A stretch of DNA of 64,000 bases from Gorsachius magnificus (Eukaryota > Chordata > Aves > Pelecaniformes > Ardeidae): NCBI GenBank assembly GCA_034008185.1, contig CM067084.1, positions 16,884,385 to 16,948,384 on the forward strand. Direction: 5' to 3'. The position numbers and the translations under genes were made by a program. The notes beneath the pieces are model-generated. The model was not told the origin of the DNA, ran no database searches, and was given only the letters and a program-made list of their open reading frames with translations. Of the stretch, positions 13,860 to 27,300 are shown in pieces (the first letter of the stretch is position 1; every line of letters starts with the position of its first letter).

Positions 13860-15770
13860 GCCCATGCAACACAGAAGTTGATTTCAAGTTCCTCCAACTC
13901 ATCAGTGCATTCTCGAAGGAGGTTCAATCGCAGACGTCACTTTGAGCTCTGCTCTGGTCCCTTCTTGCTGACTGGGCTTGAAGGGAACAGAAAGCTGATG
14001 GACTGTCCCAAAGGAGCAAAGTCTATCCATTCTGCCTCTGGATAATCTAATCTATCTCTGCCTGAAAAGAAACCCTGGCATGGATCTACCTATGAGTTTG
14101 TACAGAGCAGAAAAGGCTGAAGCAGAATCAGAACTAAACCAAACCAAAAAAAAAAAAAAACCACCACCAACAAAACTAAATTATTTTTTTGCTTCTGTGC
14201 TTACTATGGAAGAGGTTAGGTAGATGATCCCCTGACTGGATTTTTTTTTTTTTTTTGGTGGGTTGAGAATCAAGTCTGAAATTTAAGCATCAGTGATAAA
14301 GGTCAGAGGAGAAATATGGGCAAAACAAATGGTAACAGATGACAAGCACGAGATGGTGTTCCCTCAACTTCTGCAGGAACTCACGTACACATAGCTGAGC
14401 TATTACTGCTCATGTTAATCTTATTTAAACCCATCTCCATACCAGAAAAATGCGAGATAGGAAACACAGTGCCAATCTCCTAACAGGGCTCTCAGGAGGA
14501 TCCAGAAAACTACAAAACAATTAATTTGACGTACACATTGAGCAAATTGATAGGAACCGTTACAAAGAACAGAAGTCTTTGAACACAGAGCTGGATAACA
14601 GCATGCACGGCATTTGCTCAATTGCCTCATAAATCTATTAGCATTGCTAGAGAATCAATGTATGTGAGGTCAAACATGATCGGATCAATCAACCAGTTTG
14701 ATCTCCAAACAAATAAGTAACTTGCTAGAAGACAGGAAATAAAAGATGGTATTAAACATTCAGTTTCTCTATGAAAATAGGTCAGCATCAGTGTTCCACA
14801 GTTTTGTAGGACAGAGCTAAATAAATGGGTTGGAAAAGGAGGAAGAACAGTGTGCAGAAGGAGTACTCTACTGATCCTAAGTCACTCATAGCAATGTAAA
14901 CGAAGGCTGACTGAGAAAATTGCAAATGATCTCACACAGCAAAGGACTAGATAGTAGAATGGAAGACAAAACTCAGTGGTGTCAGGTATAGAGAACTGTA
15001 GGGAGCGGTGGGGAGGATGGGTGGGGAGGAAAACAACCCCAACCCTACATATACAACACAGGCTCTGGGTGAGCTGTCACCACTACAGAGAAGGATCTTG
15101 TGCTCATTAGGGACATATTTAAGAAAATGCCAGCTTAGTTTCAGCAGCAGTCAAAAAGATCAAATACTGTTAAGAATTATCAGGAACGTAGACCACCACA
15201 GAACACACCGTTAAGCCAGCATTTAAATGACAGGCACTGCACACTGAATAAGTTATCTAGCTTGTGTGCAGTCCTCCAGTCTCAAAAAAGACGTAACAGA
15301 AACAGGAAAGGCAGAGAGAAGAAGTAGGATGATCAAAGGTATGAAATGGGTTCTGTTCAAGGAACTAAATAGACATGGATTTTCCAGCCTGGAAGACAAA
15401 TGATCAAGGTGGTATCAAAGAGATCTGTGATAAATGGAGCAGCGTAAAGGCAGTGGATAAGGAATCATTTGTCTCTTACAAGATAAGAACAAAGGCGCAT
15501 CAAATGAAATTATCAGGTAGCAAATTCAAAACAAACAAAAGAAGGTACTGCTTAGCACATACATTGTTCTACTGTAGAACTCACTGCACAGGATATTGCG
15601 GATGATAAAAATGCACATGGTTTTAAAAACAACCAGACAAACTAATGGAAGAAAAATCTATCAGGGGCTATTAAACCCAAGATACCATCTCTGTTTCAGG
15701 AAGTTTGTGAGATGCAGATTGCTGAAAGCTGGGAAAATATACTGGGAAAGCACTACTACGTGCTTGCCTT
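13860..15770. other. Intron 2 segment with A15 and T16 runs, no gene seen
   Basis: Unique sequence carrying an A15 run (14146-14160) followed by CCACCACC, and a T16 run (14241-14256). The two could pair as a simple A:T stem. ORFs at 15375-15605 and 15596-15970 (+) have no recognisable domains. Confidence 0.5.
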
Positions 15771-16260
15771 TTACCGTCTTCCCTAGGCACCTGCTGTCGG
15801 TCACTGGCCGAGACAGGACAGGCTATGACAACAGCCAGCAGCGCAACTCCATAGGAGTCGATCTAGAGAGCGAAACATACGATACCGAGGACCCACATTT
15901 CGTTGGGATGGTTTCACTTTCAGCTAGAGCCAGGCTGGTCCCCCTGACTGAATGGGTATTACCAAGTTGAAAACATCTGTTGGTTTAGCGGCGCCCGAAA
16001 AGAAACCCGCCTGCGCGCTCTGAGCCCGTTCAGCAATGCACGCACGTCTGCAGGAAGCGGGGACAATGAGCGGACTTGCTTCAGAAGCGCACCCCTGAAC
16101 CACACCAAAACTTTCATGCAGATACACCTGTGCCCAACGAAACAAACACTTGTCCTGAGCATCTGACCACTTCTCTGGAACCAGTGACCCTCCCAAATCC
16201 AGCGGATGCCCTCCAGAACATGCCATGCCCCAAAGGGTGACCAAGGCTAAACCGGGTCTT
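15770..16260. other. GC-richer patch with clustered CpG in intron 2
   Basis: CpG dinucleotides are clustered here, especially 15970-16090 (gcggcgcccg, cctgcgcgctctg, cgcacgtctg), against a CpG-poor background. Overlapping ORFs of 124 codons (+) and 106 codons (-) show nothing recognisable. It could be an internal regulatory element, an alternative first exon or an unrecognised insertion. Confidence 0.4.
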
Positions 16261-16269
16261 GCTACCAGA

Positions 16270-19200
16270 TCGGTCCTGAAGCATCTTCCATGTTATATCC
16301 CACTCTGCTTAATGCTCTCTGGGTACAAATATAGAATTAGGCCTCTAAGCATAAAGCTATAGACATGAGGAAAATTTCCACTCACATTTTTAAGCAGTTT
16401 TTAAACTTTAATATCTTCAAGGCAGCAAAGAGCTACTTTTCACCTCACAAATATACATCTACGCTGATCTGTAATGATGAATATACTGATACCAGCTTTT
16501 AGCCATCTACACACTAAAAAATACAACTGCTACCTTTTTTATAATGAGAAATGTATATTTCTATTCATATCGTGAGAATTATTAAAGACAACCATGCCTC
16601 CTTCCAAGAAGACAACCAGTATATAATTCCAAGTGATAGATGTTGAAGGTTGTAGACTTGCAAAATATATTTTTATATTAGAAACTTTACTGAAATTTTT
16701 TCATCACAACAGCTTGACTCTTACAAAGTAAGTTAAATATAGGATTAGATTGCATTTCTCTTCATGCCAAACACTATTTTAATGATATTATATTGCCTTT
16801 AATATGAAGGCACCTTTTAAGTAAGATGAAAAGCCGATTTTGCGGTTTACAGCCAGACCTGGTATTTACCCAAAGCATATTCTCCTAGAAAAACAATGCA
16901 CCTCAAAACACATCTGATCCTGACTTCTGTTACTTAATTTTGTATTTGTCTAATCATGCAATGTGGAAAACCTCAGCTGAGTATTAAATAGAACTTCTTT
17001 ACATGTATGAAAAGCTTTTTCATTTAACTTGGATTCCTGATTCTACCAATTTAATCTTTTGTAGAAGCCTCTTCCAAAGCGGACTACTATTTCCTTAAAC
17101 AAAAGGTTATGTGTTCAGTTTTGAAGAACATACATTTGACCTTGACTGGGAACATACAATTGATCGGAAAAGTCACTGCAGAAACTTCCAACAGATTAAC
17201 GTGACAGAGCTGAACCTTTCTTTCATCTGCAACCTAATTTTAAAAAAAAAAGGTTTCCACTCCAAAAAGCCTTGTGCAAGGTGCTTGTCATAAAGTTCTG
17301 CATAAGGGGGCCCAAGGGCATTCAAAATTATTGCAAAACCCCATATTTTCTTCTAAAGAGGTAACTAACAGTACAGGACCAGAATCTTCTCTTCAGAAAG
17401 CGAAATAAAAACAGTTAAGGTATTTTAAAGATCTGTAAGTACGGAGCAGTCTTGTTTCATTTACACTGGATCTGGGAAAGCAAGAGTGAGAAATACGTGG
17501 GGTTTTTTTCTTATCTTGGTCTGTCTTGTACAGGCTAAAATAAAATCAATTGCCCTGTGGAAAAGCCTTGTAAAGAAAACTCATAAATCCTATTTATTTA
17601 TCTATTTTTTCATCATGCTAGAGCAACACAAGATAGGGTATTTTTGTCAGAGTGCCAGATGGTAAAAGAACTGTAACAATCACTGTTCTTCAACCCCAGG
17701 GACCATAATCACTGAACTAAAGATGAAACGATACCTAGCAATTCACAAAATTATTTGACCCTTTGATTATCGCAATTAAACAACATTAAACTCCATCAAC
17801 ATTCATCCGTAGCCAAAAGTTATCTGCTTATTCTTCCTAAGTGATGTACAAGGAGAATGGAAACTTAAGAGTAAGATCCCCCAAAATTATCATGCTAAGC
17901 AGAAAGCTTTTTACATTTGCTAGTAGAAAAAAACACTGGGAATGGGTCTTAAATCCTTCCCATATCTGGCAATGAAAATTCATCTTAGCAGTACATCCTC
18001 CCACTTAGGGTCCACATTTTATCCACCAGCTAATATATATCAAGTCTATGAAAGGTCTTTGGAATAGGAGCTGGACCGTGCAAGTCACCTTCCTCATTGC
18101 ATGGCCAGAGCAAGTCTCCAACTTTGCCTGAGATAAATGAGTATTTATGGGGCCAAAAGGAAATCTTTTCAGTCAAGTGGAGTGAGCGTGCACTTGCTCT
18201 GGGATTGACTTTAGCCCCCGGACTGTGAAAAAATGTTTGAACACCCTAGACCAAAGGCAGTGACTGGACCTCAGACTGCAAATACTGGGCAGCAGGTCTT
18301 ACTGCGGTGTATCCAGCTAACAGAGACACCGATATCCCTTCTTCTGATGATTTTTCCAAAGAAACTAGAAACCTCTCCTGTACATTTGTGTGGAATCCAA
18401 TTCCCTGGGCGTGATGACTAAGCAATTCCCAGAAAAAAAAAAACCTATTGTGGTCATAGAGGAGACAGGGATTTACACACCAGAAGACTCAGACCAAGTC
18501 ACTTCTAGTCACTGTGTCGTCTAGAATTTGGCCGGAGGCTAACCTGCTGGTTTAGGTCTCATTTTTGTACTTACGCAGTCAAATCCTACCTCCATCCCAA
18601 CTAAAAATCCCATTTTGTTTACTTTTTTCCCAAGCTAGGTTCAGACTCTTCAATCTTTTCCAATGACATTTCAGCAGAGCTCTGTTTAGAGCCTGAAGGA
18701 TGGTAGAACATTTTCTGGTCTTCATTACGAACACACCTGATCTGAAGGCGGCTCACGTACAATAGATACAGGTGCTCAAGCAGCACCGATGTGCCACTGA
18801 CAAGGTATTTTTGCAGATATTTAAACAGGGCCACACCTGTAATAAAGACAATAATTAACTAACATTCCTGTCACCAAGGTGTCGCAAAGTGAACTTCACA
18901 TCAAAGAAAAGAGCCTTCAAGTTATTTAAAGACTTCAAGGTGTTGTATCAAGATGCTGCTCGTTCATGTGGGGAAAGAACTTTTTAACTGGTTTGCACTG
19001 TAGACAAACATCAACAAACTTTGCTAGATTTCTTTTGTCTATGTATCTGGCAATGCTTCTTTTTTTTTTTTTGCCTTTTTTTTTTTTTTAAACAGATTTT
19101 GTGGTTGTCCTCCAAAAGTCAAAATGTTACTTTGCACTAAGTACACCAAAACATCTTTTATGAACATTATTACCACAAACATAAAATTTCTGTTTCCGTG

Positions 19201-22200
19201 TAAAAGTTTGTTAGAAAAGATTTCACCACCATATGATTTAAGGAAACTCAATTAATTGTATTTTTACATTTTCCATTGCCAGATGGGACATTACTCAAGA
19301 CTGGTGCAATGATTCAAATACCACCAGTAGGTCCAGCCACCCGGAATTAAGAAGATGGCACCGTGGGCAGATAGAACAGTTTCTCCAAAGATGGCTCTAA
19401 TACTTCAAGACGAATTTGCTCAAACCAAAACAAATTCTTCACAGCCACAAAAGGATTTGCTGAGACACCGGGTCACGGGAGGCTAATGGCACTGCGACAC
19501 ACCTACTAAATCTTCTCTCACAAGCTTAATGCAATAAAGAAAATCCCTTTGTGGCTGATACCACCGCGGGTGCCACGGTGGAGAGGAGGTGGCCAGGGAG
19601 ACAAGGGAGGTCCCGGGGCCACGAGCCTCACTCTGCCCAGCAACCCCCAGCTCTGAAAAGGGAGTAAGGAGCTGGCTGGGACTGTGGTTGGTCTACGTCC
19701 TGTTTGAGAGGAGTAAATCAGACATGACCTGGTAAAGGAAGGGAAAGAGTGAATGCAGTGAGTGGTATATGGCCTTGCCGGGGGGATAAAACAGAGAGCA
19801 GCTTACGCTGTGACCTGCTGAGAGACAGGATCAGTGGGACAGCCCTCCTCTGGTTTAAGGAGATGGGGAACAAAAGTGGAAGCCCTACTGGCGAGGACAA
19901 ACATAAACTTACAGACACGCTTCTTCCTCCTCCTCCTCCAACTTATTTTCTTGGTTTTACTTGGACAAATCAGAAATGACCCTTGTGTTAGGATGAGAGA
20001 AAGAGCAAGATGCAAGCAGCTTGTTTTTGTCCAGGAGGGGCAGACATTTAAATTACCAGTCTTGCTACCGATTTTGGACACTAGCCATGGCTGGGGATTT
20101 TACCCGTAATTCTCACTGACAATAATTCACAGACTGGCTCCCTGACCAGAAAAGGTCTTGCTCTGGCCTGACCCATAACAAGGAACCTGGGGTGGAGGGT
20201 TCATCTGACTCATGATAATTGCCTTACGGGTGTATCGGATAAAAGGTGGTTTCTGAGGTATCAGGTCTACATACAGACACAGGATCTGCAATCTCCTGGC
20301 ACACGCTGCAACAGCCACGGAAAATTGTTACTGTAAGAACTGAGAATGTCAGTAAGTAGCAAGTGATAAAACCATTTTCTGTTTCTTCCAAATAAATAGC
20401 TAAAGGAGCACAAAAACCTAGCTTCCAAGATCCACAGGAGAACTACCTGAATGTGGCAAGAGTCATTCTGAAATGCTACTGCGATACACTGGTCTTCATT
20501 AAATAAAGTCACTGTAATGTTTATATCAAGCACTTATTCCTGCATTTTAAAAATACATACGGAAACCTGATAGCTATTCAAGATAATCTGCTCACAGTAT
20601 CAAAGGAGTACTACATCTTAGTAGACTCCTCTCAAGTCACACGGCCCCCTTAAAACTCAAACTCTGTGCAGATATTTCTTTATTTTCCCCTAATGTGGGT
20701 GATAAAATAGGGATGAAACAAACGTCACTTACACCTAAAATAAACAACCACATTTACCAAAAATAAAGACTGCAAAACACCAGTGAAAACAAGAGTTGTT
20801 ACCTATTTATTTCTCCCTTTAAGGTCGGGGATCCTTGAAGAATGAATTTGAGTCTTCCCTGTAGCATGCTACACTGAAAAGGCAGCAAAACTGAAACTGT
20901 ATTCAAGATAATTATGCACCTTATCCAACACCCTTAAAATGGTAACAAGTTTCTGATAATTCTACCTGTCATTTTTCAAGAAATCTTCCCTACGTATCTG
21001 GAGTGAGCTCGAGATACAGTTTTAAGAGAAAAGAAAAGTGAGAATGAGGGGAAGATTTCCGATGGCTATCATTGAAACTGGGGATATTTTCTGATCCCTG
21101 CTTTTGCAGGAGAGGGGTTTTTTTAAATTATGGCTTAGAAAAGTTGCTCTCAGTTTTTTGGACCATCTCTCAAATTTAATTGTCTTGAAATAGTTTATTT
21201 ACTCATTAATTTTGCTCCAAATCCTACACAAATGCCCACAAAAATGTCCTTTTACATTCAAAAAGAATTTACTTCAGAAATCCAGACTCGTCCGGCAGAG
21301 TCTGAAAAAAAAAATTTCTTTCTAACTAAAGGAAGGAAGGAACCAAAGGAAGGAAACTTGTAAACTACTAAATTTCCTGCATAAATATTTCTTGCGTCCC
21401 TCATTTGGGCATTGCAGATTGGAAACTAAGCCTCAGACATTCTCTGATTCTGGGAGAATATACTCCCAACTTTCGAGTTAATGCAGTTTTTCAATCATTC
21501 TTTAACATGAATCTAATGTGAATACTTATGCTGAACCCAGTAAGTACTACTGCATTGTCCCACAAACAGTCATGAATTTAGGTATACCATACCGCCATCT
21601 GGTAAGGGAACGGGATTATCTCCATTTTATAAATGAAGAACTCGGGGGGGGGGGAAACAACACCCCAAAAAAACAACCAATGACTTGAGAGAGTTATTTC
21701 AAGAAATCTGGCAGATCAAGTCCAGATTTCTTCAGTCACAATCCACTGATTTAAAAACAAAAATACTCCTTATCATTTCCAGAAACCTTAACTGCCAATA
21801 AGCCAAGAAGTATAAAAGAAACAAAATATGAATCCATGTTTTCTTTCAATAATGCCTTTGTTAGAGCTGTACATGTATGACCTATATGGTAGGTCCGTCA
21901 AGGCAGCAAAAGATATACATTGATACTACTAAATGTTTAATATGTTTTAAGTAAGACAGACAGACCTCTGAATAAACCACAATACGCTTTGGGATTTAAA
22001 ACAATCTGTTGTGGGCTAATTTTTCACATTAAGTCTGTATTTAACAGCAACGGTAATTTTTAAATTTAATTTGACCTCCTGTATCATTCATGTAGAAACG
22101 TATTTCTCTCCATATGAATCATTAAAACGTGCACAATATCAATAGCAATATAATTATTTTCCTCGGGGATAATTTAGCGATACAATCGTCAGAAAAGCAG

Positions 22201-23440
22201 TAACACTGATTCCCTTTCTAGCACGAAAGCAAAGTAGCTTGCAAGGCATGCCTTGGATTTGAGAAGCAGCAGAAGGAACTCCACACCCCTCTACCACTTT
22301 TATATATAACAGCAAAACAAAAAACTCAGCAGCTATTTCAGGAAGCTTAGTTGTACAAATAAGAAAATACTTACAAGCAGAGGCTGGGGGTACACTTTAC
22401 AAAAAAAGGCTTTTCTAGAGACAGAGTACTCATTATTAACACAAGTTTGGAAGAAAATCGGGAGGAAGTACATCTAAAGATCAAATCAGAAGCAGTCTTG
22501 CAGATTATTTTAAACTATGCATGATGGATGCATTCTGCTCTGTCCTCATTTCAAACTCTGCACAGACTTTTCCCTGTGATAATCTATTCCAGATGAAGCA
22601 ACTGATATTTCCAGTTTCAACCAAAAAGAAATGGAAAAATGGGGGTAACCCCCCCCCCAAACCAGTAACTCTTTGCTATTCAATCATTAATCAGTACGAA
22701 ACCTTCACTCAACGTTTAACTTTCTCTTATTTACTGAGCTCTTTAATACAGAAGGGAAAGTAAATAAAAGGAAGAACGGCAATTCTTGATTTCTTGCCAG
22801 TTTACAGTATTAAAAAAAGAATCTGCGCCACGGGTTGGCAGCCAGCCACACTTACAGTAAGCTATCTACTGTTTCACCCTGCAGGAAGGACAAAGGATTC
22901 AGTGTGGGTCTGCTGGGTTTCTCTCTGTCAAATGTACCCTTCAGAACAGATCCCAGGAATATTAAAAACTGCGTGCAATTAAGAGCGTGTTTTTCATGAT
23001 CTTTCCTTCCTTTGGTGGATGTTTTTAAAAACCCTCGTGAAGAAAGCAGAGAAGGGACATGCAAGCATTAGAGTCACAGCACTGACATTTTAACTTATTA
23101 AATCCAGTTACTCCAGCAGAAATGTAAGGTTCTGGGTTAAGTAGTTTGGTTCATATTTCTATTTCCCCATGACATGAATGCACGTACTCTACTGCTTCAT
23201 GCCCTCTGGAGCTGTAGAGATGCCAGCACCCGCTTCAACAGGACTCTGCCACAGGGAACCCCATCTTCTGGGAGCTTATTCCTAAGGCTTCCCAGTCTAT
23301 AAAGGTAGCTGTTTGCCAGCAACGAGGAAATCTGAAATTAGTACTGAGTTCTGAGGATAACTTTCTCGGTGCATTGCTCTATTCCACCATTCCACGTGCA
23401 TCACGCAAAATTCCATCTTGGTCGCTCAAAGCCATCCGAC
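16270..23440. other. Intron 2 segment: AT-rich, no gene seen
   Basis: Mostly AT-rich unique sequence. It includes paired T runs at 19060-19072 and 19076-19089, a small GC-rich patch at 19560-19640, GGAA repeats at about 21330-21360, and a G11 run at 21644-21654. No exon, RNA gene or transposon is recognised. Confidence 0.5.
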
Positions 23441-23630
23441 CCGGTGGTAGGAGGCAGGAAGGAAGGAGGAACAGAACGATGGGAGGAATTAAGGGCCAGG
23501 GAGAAAAGGAAAGACAGGGTAAAAGCAGCAACAAGAGGGAATTAGAAGAGGCTCGAGTTAATAGAAAGAGCCAAAAGGAAGTGAATGAAAGCATGACTGA
23601 AGAGGAAACAAGTCGTTAAAGGACAAAGAA
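23440..23630 (+). repeat. Purine-rich strand-asymmetric tract
   Basis: About 190 bases of plus strand are strongly purine-rich (GGAAGGAAGG, GGGAGAAAAGG and similar). The overlapping ORF at 23374-23619 is consequently rich in K, R, E and G and is best explained by composition rather than coding. In the NR3C2 pre-mRNA this is a long pyrimidine-rich tract. Confidence 0.6.
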
Positions 23631-23639
23631 AATAGCTAT

Positions 23640-26600
23640 GCTGCATTATGAGAGAGAACGCATGTGTAAATACACAGAATATGGATGAGAGTTAAGGATC
23701 AATGATTATAAATTAGTACAGCCTGAGTGCTCCTTCCACTGTGAAAACAAAAATAAAAGGAACCCTGATCCCACCCACATGAAGCGAACATCCATGTGAT
23801 GTGCCTTTGTTTTATTATGCAGCCTTAAAACTTTCTGTGAGTTTCCAACTATTTCACTCCTACCCTGCCTATTTGATGTCTGGAGACATTCTAAAGACCC
23901 CCAGAAGCTTCAGGACATTTTCCAAAAAAATCCTACTTTTAGGAAAGGGTTGTTTTCTTTTACCCAAACTGCAGCATCTTTACCTGATTCTTTGACTTCC
24001 ACGCCCAATTTTGAAAAATTAAATGCTTTTTTTAACTCTGCTTTTAATAGCATTCAATCTTTAACTTTAGATATCTCACAGTCTCTCTAGTCTAAAAATG
24101 AATCTTCAAACTTGGACAGAGGAGAAGGAGGGCCCCATTTCCAGCAAACAGACAGCTTTTGCTTCCAGTCCTGGAAGGGCTGGAAACGCCGATTTTCAGA
24201 TTCTTGACAGCCTTACCCCTACCCCTTCCCACTAAGGAAGTAAAATTGCCCAGAGTAACTACTGCAAGTCAGCAACAGCCCTGTTTAAATGACCTTTGTG
24301 TCTTCCTAAACAACTCATGTCAGATCCCAATTTTGAAAGATACCAGTAAAAGATGTAAAGATATGAAAATCACTGTTTGACATGCACCTTGCTTTACTGA
24401 ATATTCGATTTTGGCAAGTCTAACATACAGGATAAGCACACTTTCTTTTCACACCAAAAATCTACGACATTAACAGTAAAACTGCTTTGATACAGAGCCT
24501 AAGTTCTGCATATCATGTGGCCAATTCCCTCCCAGACCGCACAACTGGACAACAAAAATAGAAGAAATACTCCAGAACAAACAATCCCTAGCAGGGATAA
24601 AGAAGTCTGAGCACCGCTTTCCCCCAAACAGGATTTCTGAACAGCTGACCAAGCCTATTTGCTCCCTGGAAGCCTGGCTGCTACGCACGGGCACGGATCA
24701 GAGCAGGATACAATGGCACCCTTCCCATTCCCAGGACAGGTGGGAGGCTCACCAGGCAGGTACCCACCAGGCTCAGGGAGCAGCGCTGCCGACACGGGCA
24801 TGGGCGTTAATGTATGCAGGCTGATAATTCAGTTTCTGCCCCTAACCTGCTGGTCACCCCCAGGTGGTTTCAGGAAAACCGTTTCTCCACATCTCCATTT
24901 CTGCGTCCACAGAACTGGGAAGATTTCCTTTTGTTCAAGAATTCTCGTGGACTTTTAAAGCAGACTTTATAGGAATTAGGCATCACTGTTTTGTTTCTAG
25001 GGCTGGTATTGCTTTCGTAGACACAGTATCTACTACACGTATAGCATCACTGCCACAGCTACTCAGAGGCAAGGGAGCAGGCAGGCACCACATACAATGT
25101 CATGCAAAGCGCAAATCTGGTTAGCACAAAAACCAAAATGAAACCAACTTCCACAGGAGCAGAACTACTTGCTCTTGTACCAAATTCGGGGAAACAATTT
25201 TTGCTGGAAGTAGCATGTAAACAACATATTTTGGCCATGTTTTTGAGAAATTCCATAATGGTTGTGAAGCACAACTTCCACAGAAGGTCAGTTTTTGCCT
25301 TTCGAATCTTCATCTACGCCATAACCTACAGCACAAGTCTTGATGTGTTTACATGCTCTTTTAACCTTTGGAAAAGTTTAGGAAAGTTACCGGCATTAAA
25401 GAATGATTTATTCTCCCAAATTAAGTTATTGACATCAAAACAATAACTTTACTTATACAAAATTTTAGTTTAAAGGTAGTAATAGGCAAAAAAAGCATTT
25501 TCACTAAAAGCACTCGATGCTTTCCTGATGTTCCACACAAAAATTTTAACTTCAGGTACAAAATGCATCAAGTCCTGGTGAATCTCATAAGAACACACTT
25601 GAGTGAAAAAAAAAAAAAAAAATTAAAAAAATCTGTTTTCAATATATACATTAAAAAGTCACTGATTTTTAAGCTTCAGGGAAGTGTTCATGTATTTTAT
25701 TTTTAAATGAGATAATGCGGAGTAGGAGAGAAAGAGAAGTCAAGAAAAAAAATATACCTTCAAGATTAACACTTCCTACTTTAAAAAATATTCTAAACAT
25801 AAATGAAGGCTTTGGTTAAAAGTTTTGATTATTCCCTAAAAGACATCCCAATCTTCCTTACATAAAGCTGAGAATTTGCAAATACTAGCTCCAGTTCTGC
25901 AAAACCCCAGAACTCCCACCCTCTTCAAGGAATGCAAGCTTATAGTCACTATTTGCAAAAATGTATTAACTTCAGCATTGGAAGTATTTATCCTCCCTAA
26001 TCTGATTCCCCTCCCCAACAATTATAAAGCAACTACATGAGATAAGAACACATTTCTAGGCACCATTTTAACATATTTTGATAACCGTGTCCAATTACAA
26101 ATTTCCCCCACTGCTTAAATCAAAAATAAAATAAACCTTGTAAAGACTTTTTTTTTTTTTAAATTTTCTGAAAAAGTGCTGAAGTGTCTCCTACAAGGAA
26201 GAAAGGAATTCACTGGAGCTCTGATCCAAAACGTATTAGAAGTTAACAGCCTACTTCCAGTCAACTTTAGCGTGCCTCCCATCAGGCTGCCAGAGAACTG
26301 ACCTGGGTAGCCTCGAGAAAGGAACCGTATGTTAATCTATGGAAATGCAAAAATTCAAGGAATTTTTTACTCTTGTTGGTCTTTTCAAGGGTTAAGATTC
26401 TTTATAATGCCATCAGCTATAACAACACATTCTTCTTTACCTAAACAAACGACCTACAAAACACACTTAACCTTGCCAGCATGCAATTTTCATTACCCTG
26501 CAACAGGTCAAGGACTTTCTTTCACCTGAGCCTTTTGTGAATTACATAAAAGTGAAACATTATTTTAAACTACGAAACACCAGAATGTTTCTGTTCTGCC

Positions 26601-27300
26601 AAATTTCAAGGACTCAGTGCCCCCTATGAAAGCAGGCTTTTACGTCTTCAAAACTTTCCACCCATACTTCATCCAAAACATTAAATATTTTATTTGTACT
26701 CATTTGTGTTTGCAAAACTTTATGAAAAAAAAGAAGAGCTGCTCTAATCTGGTCATCTTTGCAGAATTTTGTAAAGGTAGAAATCCTAGAGTTCATTTTA
26801 AAAGACAGAAGCTGGAAAAACTTAAACAATGATGCATCTTGCACATTATTATACTATACAATTATACAATACATATTATACATGTATTTTGCTATTATAC
26901 AATAGCTGTAGTATTATTCTATATAAACCATTACAAAACAATAATAGCTTTCAAAACCACTGAAGCTTCTAACTACACTACTCATTATTTCAGTTCATTA
27001 GATAATTTATGAAATGCCATTGATTTCACCCTAGACAATGAATTGCTACACGCAAAAGTGTCCACATTTTTAGTTAAATATGCTCACTAGGATCTCTAAT
27101 TTGTTCTACCACATGCGTGACTATGTTGCACAGTAAGTATTTAAAAACTCATTTTAAAATCAGTAAGTCATCAACATTTTAATGCAATTGCTGATTAATA
27201 CCCTGACTGACCCACACCTTTTTGCCACTAAAACCATAAATTAAATTGTCCCTTCACGACTGAAAGGTGAAGCTCACGTCATAATTCTGGGCTGGATGAT
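23640..27300. other. Intron 2 segment: AT-rich, no gene seen
   Basis: Unique AT-rich sequence with a GC-richer patch around 24660-24810, an A17 run at 25606-25622, and an ATTATACAATA-rich stretch at 26850-26905 with exact copies of that 11-mer at 26861-26871 and 26894-26904. Nothing is recognised as coding. Confidence 0.5.
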
